In this document: in pieces, positions 15,430 to 29,065 of the stretch
How the letters are laid out: every line of letters starts with the position of its first letter
How positions within the stretch are numbered: position 1 is the first letter of the stretch
From: Reyranella sp.
GTDB lineage: Bacteria; Pseudomonadota; Alphaproteobacteria; Reyranellales; Reyranellaceae
Assembly (NCBI RefSeq): GCF_004296935.1
Contig: NZ_SCVH01000029.1
Coordinates: 1-48,382, forward strand
DNA length: 48,382 nt
Reading direction: 5' to 3'
Program-made: the position numbers and the translations under genes
The notes under the pieces: model-generated
What the model saw: only the letters and a program-made list of their open reading frames with translations
Database searches by the model: none
What the model was told of the DNA's origin: nothing

Positions 15430-16755
15430 ATGGTCCGTCTGTCCACCTTCACTGTGGGCCTCACCCTCGGCCTCATCCTCGCCGCCGGCGCCGCGTTCGC
15501 GCAGACCGGCAAAGTGACGGTCGTCACCTCTTTCTCCAAGGACGTGACCGATCCGCTCAAGAAGGCCTTCGAGAAGGCTGTGCCTGGCGCCACGCTCGAA
15601 GTGCAGAACCGCAACACCAATGCCGGCGTGAAGTTCGTCGAGGAGACCAAGGCCAACAACCAGGTCGACCTGTTCTGGGCCTCGGCGCCCGACGCCTTCG
15701 AGGTGCTGAAGGCTAAGAAACTGCTCAGCCCCTACAAGCCCAAGGCCGCGGGCATCGCCGAGAAGGTCGGCTCCTATCCGGTGAACGACAAGGACGGCTT
15801 CTATTCCGGCTTCGCCGCCTCGGGCTACGGCATCATGTGGAACGAGCGCTACGTGAAGGCCAACAAGCTGCCGACGCCCAAGGAGTGGCAGGACCTCACC
15901 ACCGCACCCTACTTCGACCATGTCTCGATCTCGGCGCCCTCGCGCTCGGGGACGACACATCTCACCATCGAGACCATCCTGCAGGGCGAAGGCTGGGACA
16001 AAGGCTGGCGCACCACCAAGGAGATCTCGGGCAACCTGCGGCAGGTGACGGACCGGTCGTTCGGCGTGCCGGAGGCCGTCAACTCGGGCCAGGTCGGCTA
16101 CGGCATCGTGATCGACTTCTTCGCCTTCTCCTCCCAGGGTGCGGGCTTCCCGGTAAAGTTCGTCTATCCCTCGGTGACAACGCTGGTGCCGGCCAATGTC
16201 GGCATTGTTGCCAACGCCCCCAACAAGGCGGGCGCCGAGGCCTTCATCGAGTTCCTGCTCTCGCCCACCGGCCAGGAGGCGCTGCTCGAGCCCACGATCC
16301 GCCGCCTGCCGGTCCGGCCCGAGACCTATGCCAAGGCGCCGGCCGACTATCCCAATCCCTTCAAGGACAAGAATCTGCAGGGACTGCTCACCTTCAACGC
16401 CGAACTGTCCGAGAGCCGCAGCGCAGCGGTCGACACGCTGTTCGACCAGCTCATCACCTTCCAGCTCGAGCCGCTGAAGGCCGCGACCAAGGCGCTGCAC
16501 GAGGTCGACGCGGCGCTGGCCAAGAAGGACAACGCCCAGGCCCGCGCCCTCGCCAAGGAGGCCCGAGACCTGATCGCTGTCATGCCCATCACCGCGGCAC
16601 AGGCCGCTTCGCCCGAGATTCGCGCCGCCTTCAGTGGCGGCAAGGAGAAGTCGGCGCGCCAGGCCGAACTCGAGCAGCAGTGGGCGGCCTTCGCCAAGGA
16701 GAAGTACGCCGCCGCCAAGGCCAAGGCCGACGAGGCGCTGAAGCTCGCCCGTTGA
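15430..16755 (+). CDS. ABC transporter periplasmic substrate-binding protein (iron/phosphonate/thiamine type)
   Basis: This 441-residue secreted protein has a Sec signal peptide (hydrophobic 8-22, cleavage after A-F-A, residues 22-24) and begins the mature domain with G-K-V-T-V-V-T-S-F. It is a type-2 periplasmic binding fold of the Fbp/Phn/Tbp class. After the expected end of the binding domain (about 335) there is an extra region of about 105 residues rich in Ala, Lys and Glu and predicted helical. The start is the ATG at 15430, which has GGGAGA seven bases upstream; an ATG at 15412 lacks one. Its stop overlaps the permease start. The ligand cannot be identified from sequence. Confidence 0.85.
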   Translation: MVRLSTFTVGLTLGLILAAGAAFAQTGKVTVVTSFSKDVTDPLKKAFEKAVPGATLEVQNRNTNAGVKFVEETKANNQVDLFWASAPDAFEVLKAKKLLSPYKPKAAGIAEKVGSYPVNDKDGFYSGFAASGYGIMWNERYVKANKLPTPKEWQDLTTAPYFDHVSISAPSRSGTTHLTIETILQGEGWDKGWRTTKEISGNLRQVTDRSFGVPEAVNSGQVGYGIVIDFFAFSSQGAGFPVKFVYPSVTTLVPANVGIVANAPNKAGAEAFIEFLLSPTGQEALLEPTIRRLPVRPETYAKAPADYPNPFKDKNLQGLLTFNAELSESRSAAVDTLFDQLITFQLEPLKAATKALHEVDAALAKKDNAQARALAKEARDLIAVMPITAAQAASPEIRAAFSGGKEKSARQAELEQQWAAFAKEKYAAAKAKADEALKLAR

Positions 16756-18439
16756 GGACCCTCGCGGGCACGCGGTCGCTCGGCCAGGCCGCCCTGGCCC
16801 TGGCGATCGCACTTTTCCTCGGACTGTTCCTGGTCGTGCCGGTGACGACGGTGATCTATGTCGCCTTCACCGAGAAGGGCGGCGGCGCGCTGACGCTGAT
16901 CAACTTCCTCGACTTCGCGCGCACCGAGCTGTTCGTGCGCTCGTTCTGGAACTCGGTCTACGTGTCGGCGATGACCGTGGTGTGGGCCTCGGCGCTCGCG
17001 CTGCCCCTTGCCTACCTGACGACGCGTTTCGAGTTTCGCGGCGCCATGCTGGTGCAGACCCTGGGCTTCCTGCCCCTGGTCATGCCGCCCTTCGTCGGTG
17101 CCGTCGCCATGCAGCTCCTGTTCGGCCGCAACGGCAGCGTGAACCTGCTGCTCGACGAGTGGTTCGGTTTCAAGATCGGCTTCATGGAAGGGCTGAACGG
17201 CGTCATCTTCCTGCAGGCCATCCACTATTTTCCCTTCATCCTGGTCAATCTCTCGGCGGCGCTGCGCAACATCGACCGCTCCATGGAGGAAGCGGCACAG
17301 AATCTCGGGTCGCACGGGCTCAGGCTGTTTCGCCGCATCGCCCTGCCGCTCGCCCTGCCCGGCTACATCGCCGGCGCCAGCCTGGTGTTCGTGAAAGTGT
17401 TCGACGACGTGGCGACGCCGCTGCTTCTCAACGTCAAGGAGATGCTGGCGCCGCAGGCCTACCTGCGCATCACCTCGATCGGCATTGACGATCCGATGGG
17501 CTATGTCATTTCCGTGGTGCTGATCGGTGTTGCCGTCGCCACCATGTGGGCCTCGGCGCTGGTGCTGAAGGGCAAGGACTACGCCACCACCCAGCGCGGC
17601 GGCGGCGGCCTCGCCCGGCGCAAGCTCAAGCCGCGCGAGTCGTTCCTGGCCTATGCCGTGGTGATCCTGATCCTGGCGCTGGTGCTTGCGCCGCACGTCG
17701 GTCTGCTGCTGCTGTCGTTCGCCACCGTGTGGTCGTTCAGCCCGCTGCCCGACGGTTACACCCTCGCCCACTACGCCCGCGTGCTGGGCGACAGTTCGGT
17801 CTACATCAAGAACACGCTGCTTTACTCGAGCCTCGCCGCGGGAATCGACATCGTGATCGGCGGCGCCATCGCATACCTGGTGCTGCGCACCAAGTTGGCC
17901 GGCCGGCAATGGCTCGACTGGGCGGCCAGCACCGCACTCGCCGTGCCCGGCATCGTACTGGGCATCGGTTATCTGCGCGCCTTCTACGGTGTGAAATTGC
18001 CCGACGGCACCCCGCTCGCCACCCTGTGGATCGTGATCGTGCTGGCGATCGCCATCCGGCGCCTGCCCTACGCCTTGCGCGCCGCCTACGCCGCCCTGCA
18101 GCAGATCTCGGTATCGCTCGAGGAGGCGGCGGAAAATCTCGGCGCTACCAAGGCACGCACGGTGCGGCGCGTCGTGATCCCGCTGATGACCGGCGGACTT
18201 CTCGCGGGCTTCGTCACCAGCTTCGCCACTGCCGCGGTCGAACTCTCCGCGGTGCTCATGCTGGTGCAGTCCAACTCCGACGCGCCGCTGGCCTACGGCC
18301 TCTATGTCCTGATGCAGACGCCGGCCGGACGCGGCGCGGGGGCGGCATTGGGCGTGATCGCCGTGGTCATCGTTGCGATCTGTATGGGCTTGGCTCAACT
18401 CGCCGCCGACCGCTCGCAACGCGTGCGCGGCCTCGATAT

Positions 18440-18443
<4 letters not shown>
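16752..18443 (+). CDS. ABC transporter permease, fused double-domain
   Basis: This 563-residue inner-membrane protein joins two permease domains in one chain, each with about six transmembrane helices and an EAA coupling loop (M-E-E-A-A-Q-N-L-G near 178 and L-E-E-A-A-E-N-L-G near 458). Fused permeases of this size are known for FbpB-, ThiP- and the putative 2-aminoethylphosphonate (PhnU2-type) importers. The start is taken as TTG at 16752, which overlaps the TGA of the binding-protein gene (TTGA); no better ATG or GTG precedes the first helix. It ends with an ATGA overlap into the ATPase gene. Confidence 0.85.
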
Positions 18444-19458
<1,015 letters not shown>

Positions 19459-19462
<4 letters not shown>

Positions 19463-20346
19463 GTGCCGTGAAAAAGGCAGGCTTCGTCACCCCGGCGGCG
19501 CAGCGCGCGGCCTGGGAGGCACTGCTTGAGAAGCAGCTGGGCGAGGAAGGATTCATCATCACGAGTTGCGAGGTCTCGCGTGATGGACCTTGGCGTATCG
19601 AGGTTTTCGGCGACGGCGACGCGGGCCTGGTCGAAGCGGCGATCGCCGCAGCCGCGCAAGCGCTCGGCATCGCCGAACCGGACTGGACTTGGGAAGAGTT
19701 GCCCGACATCGACTGGGTAGCGGAGAACCAGCGCTCATTCCGGCCCTTCGCGGTGGGGCCGTTCTGGGTCCATCCCTCGCATGTGGCCGAGGGCCGGCCA
19801 GCCGGGCTGCTGCCGCTGCGCATCGACGCCGGCCTCGCCTTCGGCACCGGCACGCATGCGACCACGCGCGGCTGCCTGGAACTGCTGGCGACGCTCGACC
19901 CGTCGGAAACCGCCAACGCGGTCGATGTCGGCTGCGGCAGCGGCATCCTCGCCATCGCCATGGCCAAGCTTTGGCAACGCCCGGTGCTGGGTGGCGACAA
20001 CGACGCCGAGGCGGTCGCGGTGGCAGAGGAAAATGCTGGCCTGAATGGAGTCGGCGATCTCTGCCGCTTCGTCGTGTCGTCAGGCCTCGCAGCACCGGAA
20101 CTCACCACGCACGCGCCGTACGACCTTATCGTCGCCAACATCCTCGCCGGGCCACTGGTCGACCTTTCGGAGTCGTTCGCCGCGGCGGTGCGCCCCGGTG
20201 GCCGCGTGCTGCTGAGCGGCTTGCTCGTCGAGCAGGCTGCCCTCGTCCTGTCGACCTATGCACGCCGAGGCCTCACCTTCGAACGACGCCTCGATCTCGA
20301 GACCGGTGGTGCCTGGTGGCGCAGCCTGCTGCTGCGTCGTGACTGA
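19459..20346 (+). CDS. prmA: Ribosomal protein L11 methyltransferase
   Basis: This 295-residue SAM-dependent enzyme trimethylates lysines and the N-terminus of ribosomal protein L11. The N-terminal substrate-recognition domain is followed by the linker P-F-W-V-H-P-S and the PrmA hallmark F-G-T-G-T-H-A-T-T (128-136). Next come SAM motif I V-D-V-G-C-G-S-G-I-L (155-164), the acidic G-D-N-D that ends strand 2, and the catalytic-loop motif I-V-A-N-I-L-A near 221. It is the last gene of the transcription unit containing the ABC importer, overlapping its ATPase by ATGA, and is followed by a strong terminator. Confidence 0.92.
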
Positions 20347-20365
20347 CAGCGGGAAGGCCGCAACG

Positions 20366-20393
20366 AAAAAGGGCCGGCTTTCGCCGGCCCTTT
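20366..20393. terminator. Bidirectional Rho-independent terminator between prmA and the DUF1127 gene
   Basis: The 8-bp GC stem GGGCCGGC (20371-20378) / GCCGGCCC (20383-20390) has a 4-base loop and is flanked by AAAAA on the left and TTT on the right. On the minus strand the loop is GAAA and five Ts follow, so it best terminates the DUF1127 transcript. On the plus strand it can stop the prmA message. Confidence 0.85.
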
Positions 20394-20419
20394 GTACGCT
20401 TACGCTACGCTGAAGGTCT

Positions 20420-20827
20420 TTATGCGGCGCGGTGCAGGTTCTGGTTGGCCGCAACCACGCTGCCGGTGACGGCATCGATCTGCGGCGCAATACCTTCCGC
20501 GGCCTCGCGGACGGCGAACGGAATGTCGCCGCGGGCGAGCCCGAGGTCGGCCAGTTCGCGGTCGCTCATCCGGAACAGCTGGGCCTCGGCGGCCCGCAGC
20601 TTGAGGTCTGCCTTGATCCCCGCGACGAGGCGGCCGTACTGGCGGCCGATCCACAACAGGGCGTCGCCGAGGGCGTTGGCGACGAATTCGGCGCGGGCAT
20701 AACGCGCGCGCAATTCGATCATGCGGCGGTCGGCGAGGGTAAAGCCGGCCTTCGCTGTGTCGTTCCTCCCCGCCGGCGTAGTTTCGCTGGTCAGACTTTC
20801 AAACATCTGAATCGGCTGGGTCATCAT
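20420..20827 (-). CDS. DUF1127 domain protein, long form
   Basis: This 135-residue protein contains the DUF1127 (YjiS-like) segment near residues 75-105, ending in M-S-D-R-E-L-A-D-L-G-L-A-R-G-D-I. Short DUF1127 proteins (about 45-70 residues) in alphaproteobacteria affect phosphate and carbon metabolism and RNA turnover. This one is about twice that length, with an Ala/Arg-rich N-terminal part of unknown role. Two consecutive ATGs (20827, 20824) follow AAGGAG. The leader holds a 6-bp hairpin (20859-20873). It is flanked by its own terminator and is divergent from the aminopeptidase P gene. Confidence 0.75.
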   Translation of the reverse strand: MMTQPIQMFESLTSETTPAGRNDTAKAGFTLADRRMIELRARYARAEFVANALGDALLWIGRQYGRLVAGIKADLKLRAAEAQLFRMSDRELADLGLARGDIPFAVREAAEGIAPQIDAVTGSVVAANQNLHRAA

Positions 20828-20858
20828 GGTACTCTCCTTCTATGGTGCGACGCGGTAC

Positions 20859-20909
20859 GCGATGCTGCATCGCACTAAGCAAATATAGAGCCTTGAGTTA
20901 CAACGATAA
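20859..20909 (-). promoter_or_regulatory. Candidate sigma-70 promoter and leader hairpin for the DUF1127 gene
   Basis: Read on the minus strand, a -35-like TTATCG (20909-20904) and a -10-like TATATT (20887-20882) are 16 bp apart, about 55 bp upstream of the ATG. A short inverted repeat GCGATG-N3-CATCGC (20859-20873) lies near the expected transcription start. This is motif matching by eye only. Confidence 0.3.
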
Positions 20910-20930
20910 GTCTGGAGGCGGAACTCCTGC

Positions 20931-20981
20931 CATGCGCTGGGCGCATGAGGCACAATAATTTAGCATTTCGCAGTCGCGAAA
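20931..20981. promoter_or_regulatory. Two small inverted repeats in the DUF1127 / aminopeptidase P intergenic region
   Basis: The 211-bp divergent gap contains CATGCGC-TGG-GCGCATG (20931-20947) and TTTCGC-AGTC-GCGAAA (20966-20981). Both are perfect short palindromes in an AT-richer stretch upstream of the aminopeptidase gene, consistent with regulator binding. Neither matches an operator I can name. Confidence 0.3.
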
Positions 20982-21038
20982 GAACAAATATTGCTCAATT
21001 TGCCTCGGTTGGGCGCCCCGCGTAGGGTTCGGCGCACC

Positions 21039-23048
21039 ATGAGTTCAGCCCCTGACGACGTTCTTCAGCTCCTCCGCCGACGCGGCCACGAAGCAGACCC
21101 GTCCGCCCTCGATTCCCTGATGCGCGGTGTGGCCGCCGCCCCCGAAGGACTGGCCGGCCCGGAATGGGTCGAACTCATCACCCCCGATTCCGACCCCGAA
21201 TTGACCAAGGCGCTGACCGCCTGGCGGGCAGAACTGGCCCGGGCCGACGACGGGCTCGACACCGTGCCGGCGCCGACGGAGCGCCTGGCGCTGTTGCGCG
21301 CCGAACTTGCGCGCCGCGGCATCGACGGCTTCGTGGTGCCGCGTGCCGACGAACATCAAGGCGAGTATGTCCCGCGCCGCTCGCAGCGCCTCGCCTGGCT
21401 CACCGGCTTCAGCGGTTCGGCAGGCCTCGCCATCGTGCTGGCCGATCGCGCGGCGATCTTCATCGACGGCCGCTATACCTTGGCCGTCCGCGCCCAGGTC
21501 GATACCGCCGCCTTCGTTCCCCATCAGATCCCGGAAGAGTCGCCCGAGGCCTGGATCGCCAGGCACCTGCCCAAGGGCGGCAAGCTGGGCTTCGATCCCT
21601 GGCTGCAGACCGTCGATGGTCACGAGCGCTTCGCCCGTGCCTGCGAGCGTGCCGGCGGCTCGTTCGTCCCGATGGACTCCAACCCCGTCGACGCGGTGTG
21701 GCGCGACCGGCTGCCGGCGCCGCTGGCGCCCGTGCTGCCTCATCCCGTCGAGTTCGCCGGCGAAAGCAGCGACGCCAAGCGCACACGTATCGCCGCAATC
21801 GTCTCCTCGAAGGGTGCCGACGTGGCACTGGTCACCGCGCCGGACTCGATCGCCTGGCTGCTGAACGTGCGCGGTGGCGACGTCCCGCGCACGCCGTTCG
21901 CGCTGGGCTTCGCGCTGCTGCACGGCGACGGCCATGTCGATCTCTACATGGACCGCCGCAAGGTTCCCGACCGAACGCTGGCGTGGCTCGGCAATGCCGT
22001 CACCCTGGCGCCGCCCGAGGAACTGGGCAGCGCGCTCGACACGCTGGGCAAGATGGGCAAGCGGGTGTTGATCGAAAGCTCGACGGCGCCGCATTGGGCG
22101 GCGACCCGCCTGCAGCAGGCCGGCGCGGCCCTCGTACGCGAGGCCGATCCGGTGGCACTGCCCAAGGCCTGCAAGAACGCCGTGGAGCTCGCCGGCATCC
22201 GCGCCGCGCACCATCGCGACGGCGCCGCGGTCAGCCGCTTCCTGGGCTGGCTGGCGCGCGAATCGAAGGCCGGCAAATTGCGCGAAATCGAAGTGTCGGA
22301 CCGGCTGCAGGCGCAGCGACTGCAGACCGGCAAGCTGCGCGATCTCAGCTTCGACACCATTTCAGGTGCGGGGCCCAACGGCGCGATCGTGCACTACCGC
22401 GCCTCCGAGGCATCGGAACGGGCCCTGCAACCGGGCAGCCTCTACCTCGTCGACTCCGGCGGGCAGTATCGCGACGGCACCACCGACATCACGCGGACGG
22501 TCGCCATCGGAACGCCGAGCCCGGAAATGCGCGACCGCTTCACGCGCGTGCTGAAGGGCCATATTGCGCTGGCGACCGCGCGCTTCCCGGCCGGCACCAC
22601 CGGCTCGCAGCTCGACGCGCTGGCGCGCTATCACCTCTGGCAGGCCGGCCTCGACTACGACCATGGCACCGGACACGGCGTCGGCGCCTATCTCTCGGTC
22701 CACGAGGGCCCGCACCGAATCTCCAAGATGGCCAGCACCGTGGCCCTGTTGCCCGGCATGATCGTCAGCAACGAGCCGGGCTACTACAAGACCGACGCCT
22801 ACGGCATACGCATCGAGAACCTGGTCGCCGTACGAGAGGCCACGATCGAGGGCGCCGACCGCCGCTACTACGAGTTCGAGACGCTGACCCTGGCGCCGAT
22901 CGACCTGGCCTGCATCGAGCCCGGCCTGCTGACCGGCCCCGAGCGGGCCTGGCTAAACGACTATCACCGGCGCGTGCGCGAGGCGGTGGGGCCCGACGTC
23001 GACGAGGCAACGCGCGCCTGGCTCGCCGAGGCGACCCGCGCGCTATAA
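21039..23048 (+). CDS. Aminopeptidase P family protein (Xaa-Pro aminopeptidase)
   Basis: This 669-residue M24B metallopeptidase removes N-terminal residues before proline. The C-terminal pita-bread domain carries the five metal ligands: Asp in V-D-S-G-G near 470, Asp in T-T-D-I-T-R near 482, His in V-H-E-G-P near 555, Glu in S-N-E-P-G-Y near 579 and Glu in R-I-E-N near 592. Two creatinase-like N-terminal domains precede it, and before them is an extra leader of about 70 residues not typical of the family. The ATG at 21039 is the first that makes sense; an in-frame ATG 16 codons upstream adds a basic, unconserved stretch. Confidence 0.9.
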   Translation: MSSAPDDVLQLLRRRGHEADPSALDSLMRGVAAAPEGLAGPEWVELITPDSDPELTKALTAWRAELARADDGLDTVPAPTERLALLRAELARRGIDGFVVPRADEHQGEYVPRRSQRLAWLTGFSGSAGLAIVLADRAAIFIDGRYTLAVRAQVDTAAFVPHQIPEESPEAWIARHLPKGGKLGFDPWLQTVDGHERFARACERAGGSFVPMDSNPVDAVWRDRLPAPLAPVLPHPVEFAGESSDAKRTRIAAIVSSKGADVALVTAPDSIAWLLNVRGGDVPRTPFALGFALLHGDGHVDLYMDRRKVPDRTLAWLGNAVTLAPPEELGSALDTLGKMGKRVLIESSTAPHWAATRLQQAGAALVREADPVALPKACKNAVELAGIRAAHHRDGAAVSRFLGWLARESKAGKLREIEVSDRLQAQRLQTGKLRDLSFDTISGAGPNGAIVHYRASEASERALQPGSLYLVDSGGQYRDGTTDITRTVAIGTPSPEMRDRFTRVLKGHIALATARFPAGTTGSQLDALARYHLWQAGLDYDHGTGHGVGAYLSVHEGPHRISKMASTVALLPGMIVSNEPGYYKTDAYGIRIENLVAVREATIEGADRRYYEFETLTLAPIDLACIEPGLLTGPERAWLNDYHRRVREAVGPDVDEATRAWLAEATRAL

Positions 23049-23051
23049 GCC

Positions 23052-24086
23052 CTAATCCGGCAAGACAGTTCGGCCAAGCACGACATCTTCATAGACATGG
23101 AGAGACGGCAGCCCGCCCGTGTGCATGAAGAGCACCTTGGCGTTGGGCTTGAAGTGGCCTTGTCGGGCGAGTCCCATGAGGCCTGCCATGATCTTTCCAG
23201 TATAGACCGGATCGAGCAGGATGCCTTCGGTCCGCGCCAGCATCTGAACGGCTTCCACCATCTTGGAATTGGGCACGGAGTACTTCGGCTGCCAGTAGCC
23301 GCCGAAGCTCTTCACCGCTTCGCGCGGCACCTTGCCGATCCCGAGCAGGTCGGCCACCGCCTGCGCCTCCTTGTGAACCAGCGGCTCCTGGTCGGCCGGA
23401 TCGCGGCTGACACCGATGCCGATCAGCGGGATCTTGATGTTGTTGCCGAAGAAGCCCGCCACCATGCCGCCATGGGTCCCCGAACTGCCCGAGCCAACCA
23501 CGACCGCATCGAGCGCCAGCCCCATGTCCAGCCATTGCTGCTGCATTTCCTGCACGCACGCGACATAGCCCAGCCCGCCGATCGCGTTCGAACCGCCACC
23601 CGGAATGATGTAGCCCTTGCGACCGAGCGAGGCGACTTCCTGGGCAACCCTGGACATGGCCGCACCCATGTCCGAGCCACCGGGCACCACGGTGATGGCT
23701 TCGACGCCCATCAGCTCGAACATGAAATTGTTGCCGCCGGCCTCCTTGCTGTAGCTGCCAGGGACGCGCTCCTCGATCACGAAGCGGCATTTCAGCCCTT
23801 CCTTGATCGCGGCAGAGAGGGTGATGCGGCAATGATTGGACTGCGGCGCACCGCAGGTGATCAGCGTATCCGCACCCTGTGCCAGCGCATCCGCCGCCAG
23901 GAACTCGAGCTTGCGGGTCTTGTTGCCGCCGGGAAAGAGGCCCAGCAGGTCGTCGCGCTTGATCCAGATCTCCGGACCGACGCCACCGGGGCAGCTCGCG
24001 GCCAGCGCCTTGGTAAAGTGCGGCAGCAGCTCTATCGGCGTGGGGGCATGGGTGTAGCTGCGACGCGGGAAACGGGCCAAATCCAT
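23052..24086 (-). CDS. PLP-dependent D-cysteine desulfhydrase / L-cysteate sulfo-lyase-type enzyme
   Basis: This 344-residue fold-type II PLP enzyme is in the ACC-deaminase/D-cysteine desulfhydrase family. The Schiff-base lysine is Lys56 in G-G-N-K-T-R-K-L-E-F, with the Q-S-N-H substrate-binding motif at 82-85 and the phosphate loop G-S-G-S-S-G-T-H-G-G near 197-206. The N-terminus (M-D-L-A-R-F-P-R-R) fits both DcyD and CuyA (cysteate sulfo-lyase). Which substrate it uses cannot be decided here. The start is the ATG at 24086, after 192 bp of non-coding DNA that follows ligA on the same strand. Confidence 0.85.
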   Translation of the reverse strand: MDLARFPRRSYTHAPTPIELLPHFTKALAASCPGGVGPEIWIKRDDLLGLFPGGNKTRKLEFLAADALAQGADTLITCGAPQSNHCRITLSAAIKEGLKCRFVIEERVPGSYSKEAGGNNFMFELMGVEAITVVPGGSDMGAAMSRVAQEVASLGRKGYIIPGGGSNAIGGLGYVACVQEMQQQWLDMGLALDAVVVGSGSSGTHGGMVAGFFGNNIKIPLIGIGVSRDPADQEPLVHKEAQAVADLLGIGKVPREAVKSFGGYWQPKYSVPNSKMVEAVQMLARTEGILLDPVYTGKIMAGLMGLARQGHFKPNAKVLFMHTGGLPSLHVYEDVVLGRTVLPD

Positions 24087-24278
24087 TCGAACAACTCCAG
24101 CCGGAACGTCAATTGAGCGCCGTCGCGCGCACTCCGTAGACCAATAGATGCTCTAGCATTGTGCCCGGCGCTGAGGAAGAAATCGGAGGTTGTGAGACCG
24201 ATCATCAATACGTGACGACCTTTTGCACCCTCTGTGCCGCGTCGGTCGGAATTGCGCTGGAGGCACCGCCGCCAATAC
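24087..24278. other. Non-coding gap between ligA and the PLP-enzyme gene
   Basis: This 192-bp stretch holds no credible complete gene, terminator or known RNA. One plus-strand frame across it encodes Y-V-T-T-F-C-T-L-C-A-A-S-V-G-I, faintly like the N-terminal iron-sulfur motif of molybdopterin oxidoreductases. It has no ribosome site and runs into ligA antisense, so it is not annotated as a gene. Confidence 0.5.
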
Positions 24279-28126
<3,848 letters not shown>

Positions 28127-28132
28127 GCCCGG

Positions 28133-28957
28133 TCAGAAGAGTCCGAAGAACCAGCGATTCTTCTCGTCGGGCGGCCTTTCGCCCTCGCCGGTCATCAGGA
28201 AGTAGCTGTCCTGGTACCACTCGCTGCCCGGGAAATTGAATCCCAGCACGGCGGCATTTTCCTTGGCTTCGTTCTTCACGCCGAGCGCCAGATAGCTCTC
28301 GACGAGACGATGGAGCGCCTCCGGCACATGAGTGGTGGTCTGGTAGCGTTCGATCACGACACGATAGCGGTTGATCGCACCGACATACTGCTGGTTCGCC
28401 TGATAGTATCGACCGACGGCCATCTCCTTGCCGGCGAGATGGTCGATGGCGAGCTCGACCTTGAGGCGCGCATCGCGCGCGTACGGCGAGCCGGAGAAGC
28501 GCTTGACGACCTCCGCCAGCGCTTCGAGCGCCTGCTGGGTGACGCGCTGGTCGCGGCCGATGTCAGAGATCTGCTCGTAGTAACAAAGCGCCTTCAGATA
28601 GTAGGCGTAAGCAAGGTCACGATGCCCCGGATGGAGCTGGATGAAGCGATCCAGCGCGATGATGGCCTCGTCGTACTTGTTCGACTGGTAGTAGGTGAAG
28701 GCGGCCATGATCTGGGCCTTGGTGGCCCACACCGAATAGGGATGCTGGCGGTCGACTTCCTCGAATCCCTTGGCGGCCAGCTTGTACTCCTGGGCACCCA
28801 GTTGATCGAGCGCCTGGTTGTAGAGCTGCTCCACCGGCCTCTCGACGTAGTTCTTGTCGTCGTCCGACGAGCCGCAGCCGGGCAGCCCCAGCGCCATCGA
28901 CGCCAGCGCCAGTCCCACAACCGCATGCCGAGTGATGCCTACGCCCGCTTTCGCCAT
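28133..28957 (-). CDS. bamD: Outer-membrane assembly lipoprotein BamD
   Basis: This 274-residue lipoprotein is an essential subunit of the BAM complex that inserts beta-barrel proteins. The signal peptide ends in the lipobox L-P-G-C, with Cys28 as the lipidated residue. The mature part consists of TPR-like helical repeats (for example Y-N-Q-A-L-D-Q-L and D-E-A-I-I-A-L-D-R-F-I-Q-L-H-P) and the BamD motif R-Y-Y-Q-A-N-Q-Q-Y. It lies downstream of the ftsZ terminator, so it should have its own promoter in the 50 bp between terminator and start. In many alphaproteobacteria lpxC sits between ftsZ and bamD; here it does not. Confidence 0.93.
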   Translation of the reverse strand: MAKAGVGITRHAVVGLALASMALGLPGCGSSDDDKNYVERPVEQLYNQALDQLGAQEYKLAAKGFEEVDRQHPYSVWATKAQIMAAFTYYQSNKYDEAIIALDRFIQLHPGHRDLAYAYYLKALCYYEQISDIGRDQRVTQQALEALAEVVKRFSGSPYARDARLKVELAIDHLAGKEMAVGRYYQANQQYVGAINRYRVVIERYQTTTHVPEALHRLVESYLALGVKNEAKENAAVLGFNFPGSEWYQDSYFLMTGEGERPPDEKNRWFFGLF

Positions 28958-29006
28958 GTCCCATCCGTCAAACCAGAGTGCCGCCGGGTTATATCACGTG
29001 GAAGCC

Positions 29007-29033
29007 AAAAAAAGAGGGGCCGAACGGCCCCTC
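29007..29033 (-). terminator. Rho-independent terminator of ftsZ and the dcw cluster
   Basis: On the minus strand an 8-bp stem GAGGGGCC / GGCCCCTC with loop GTTC is followed directly by seven Ts. It begins 32 bases after the ftsZ stop codon. This is a textbook intrinsic terminator and separates the dcw cluster from the bamD-recN-ligA unit. Confidence 0.92.
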
Positions 29034-29065
29034 GATAGGATGCGTGGAGAACGCGAAAATTTGCG

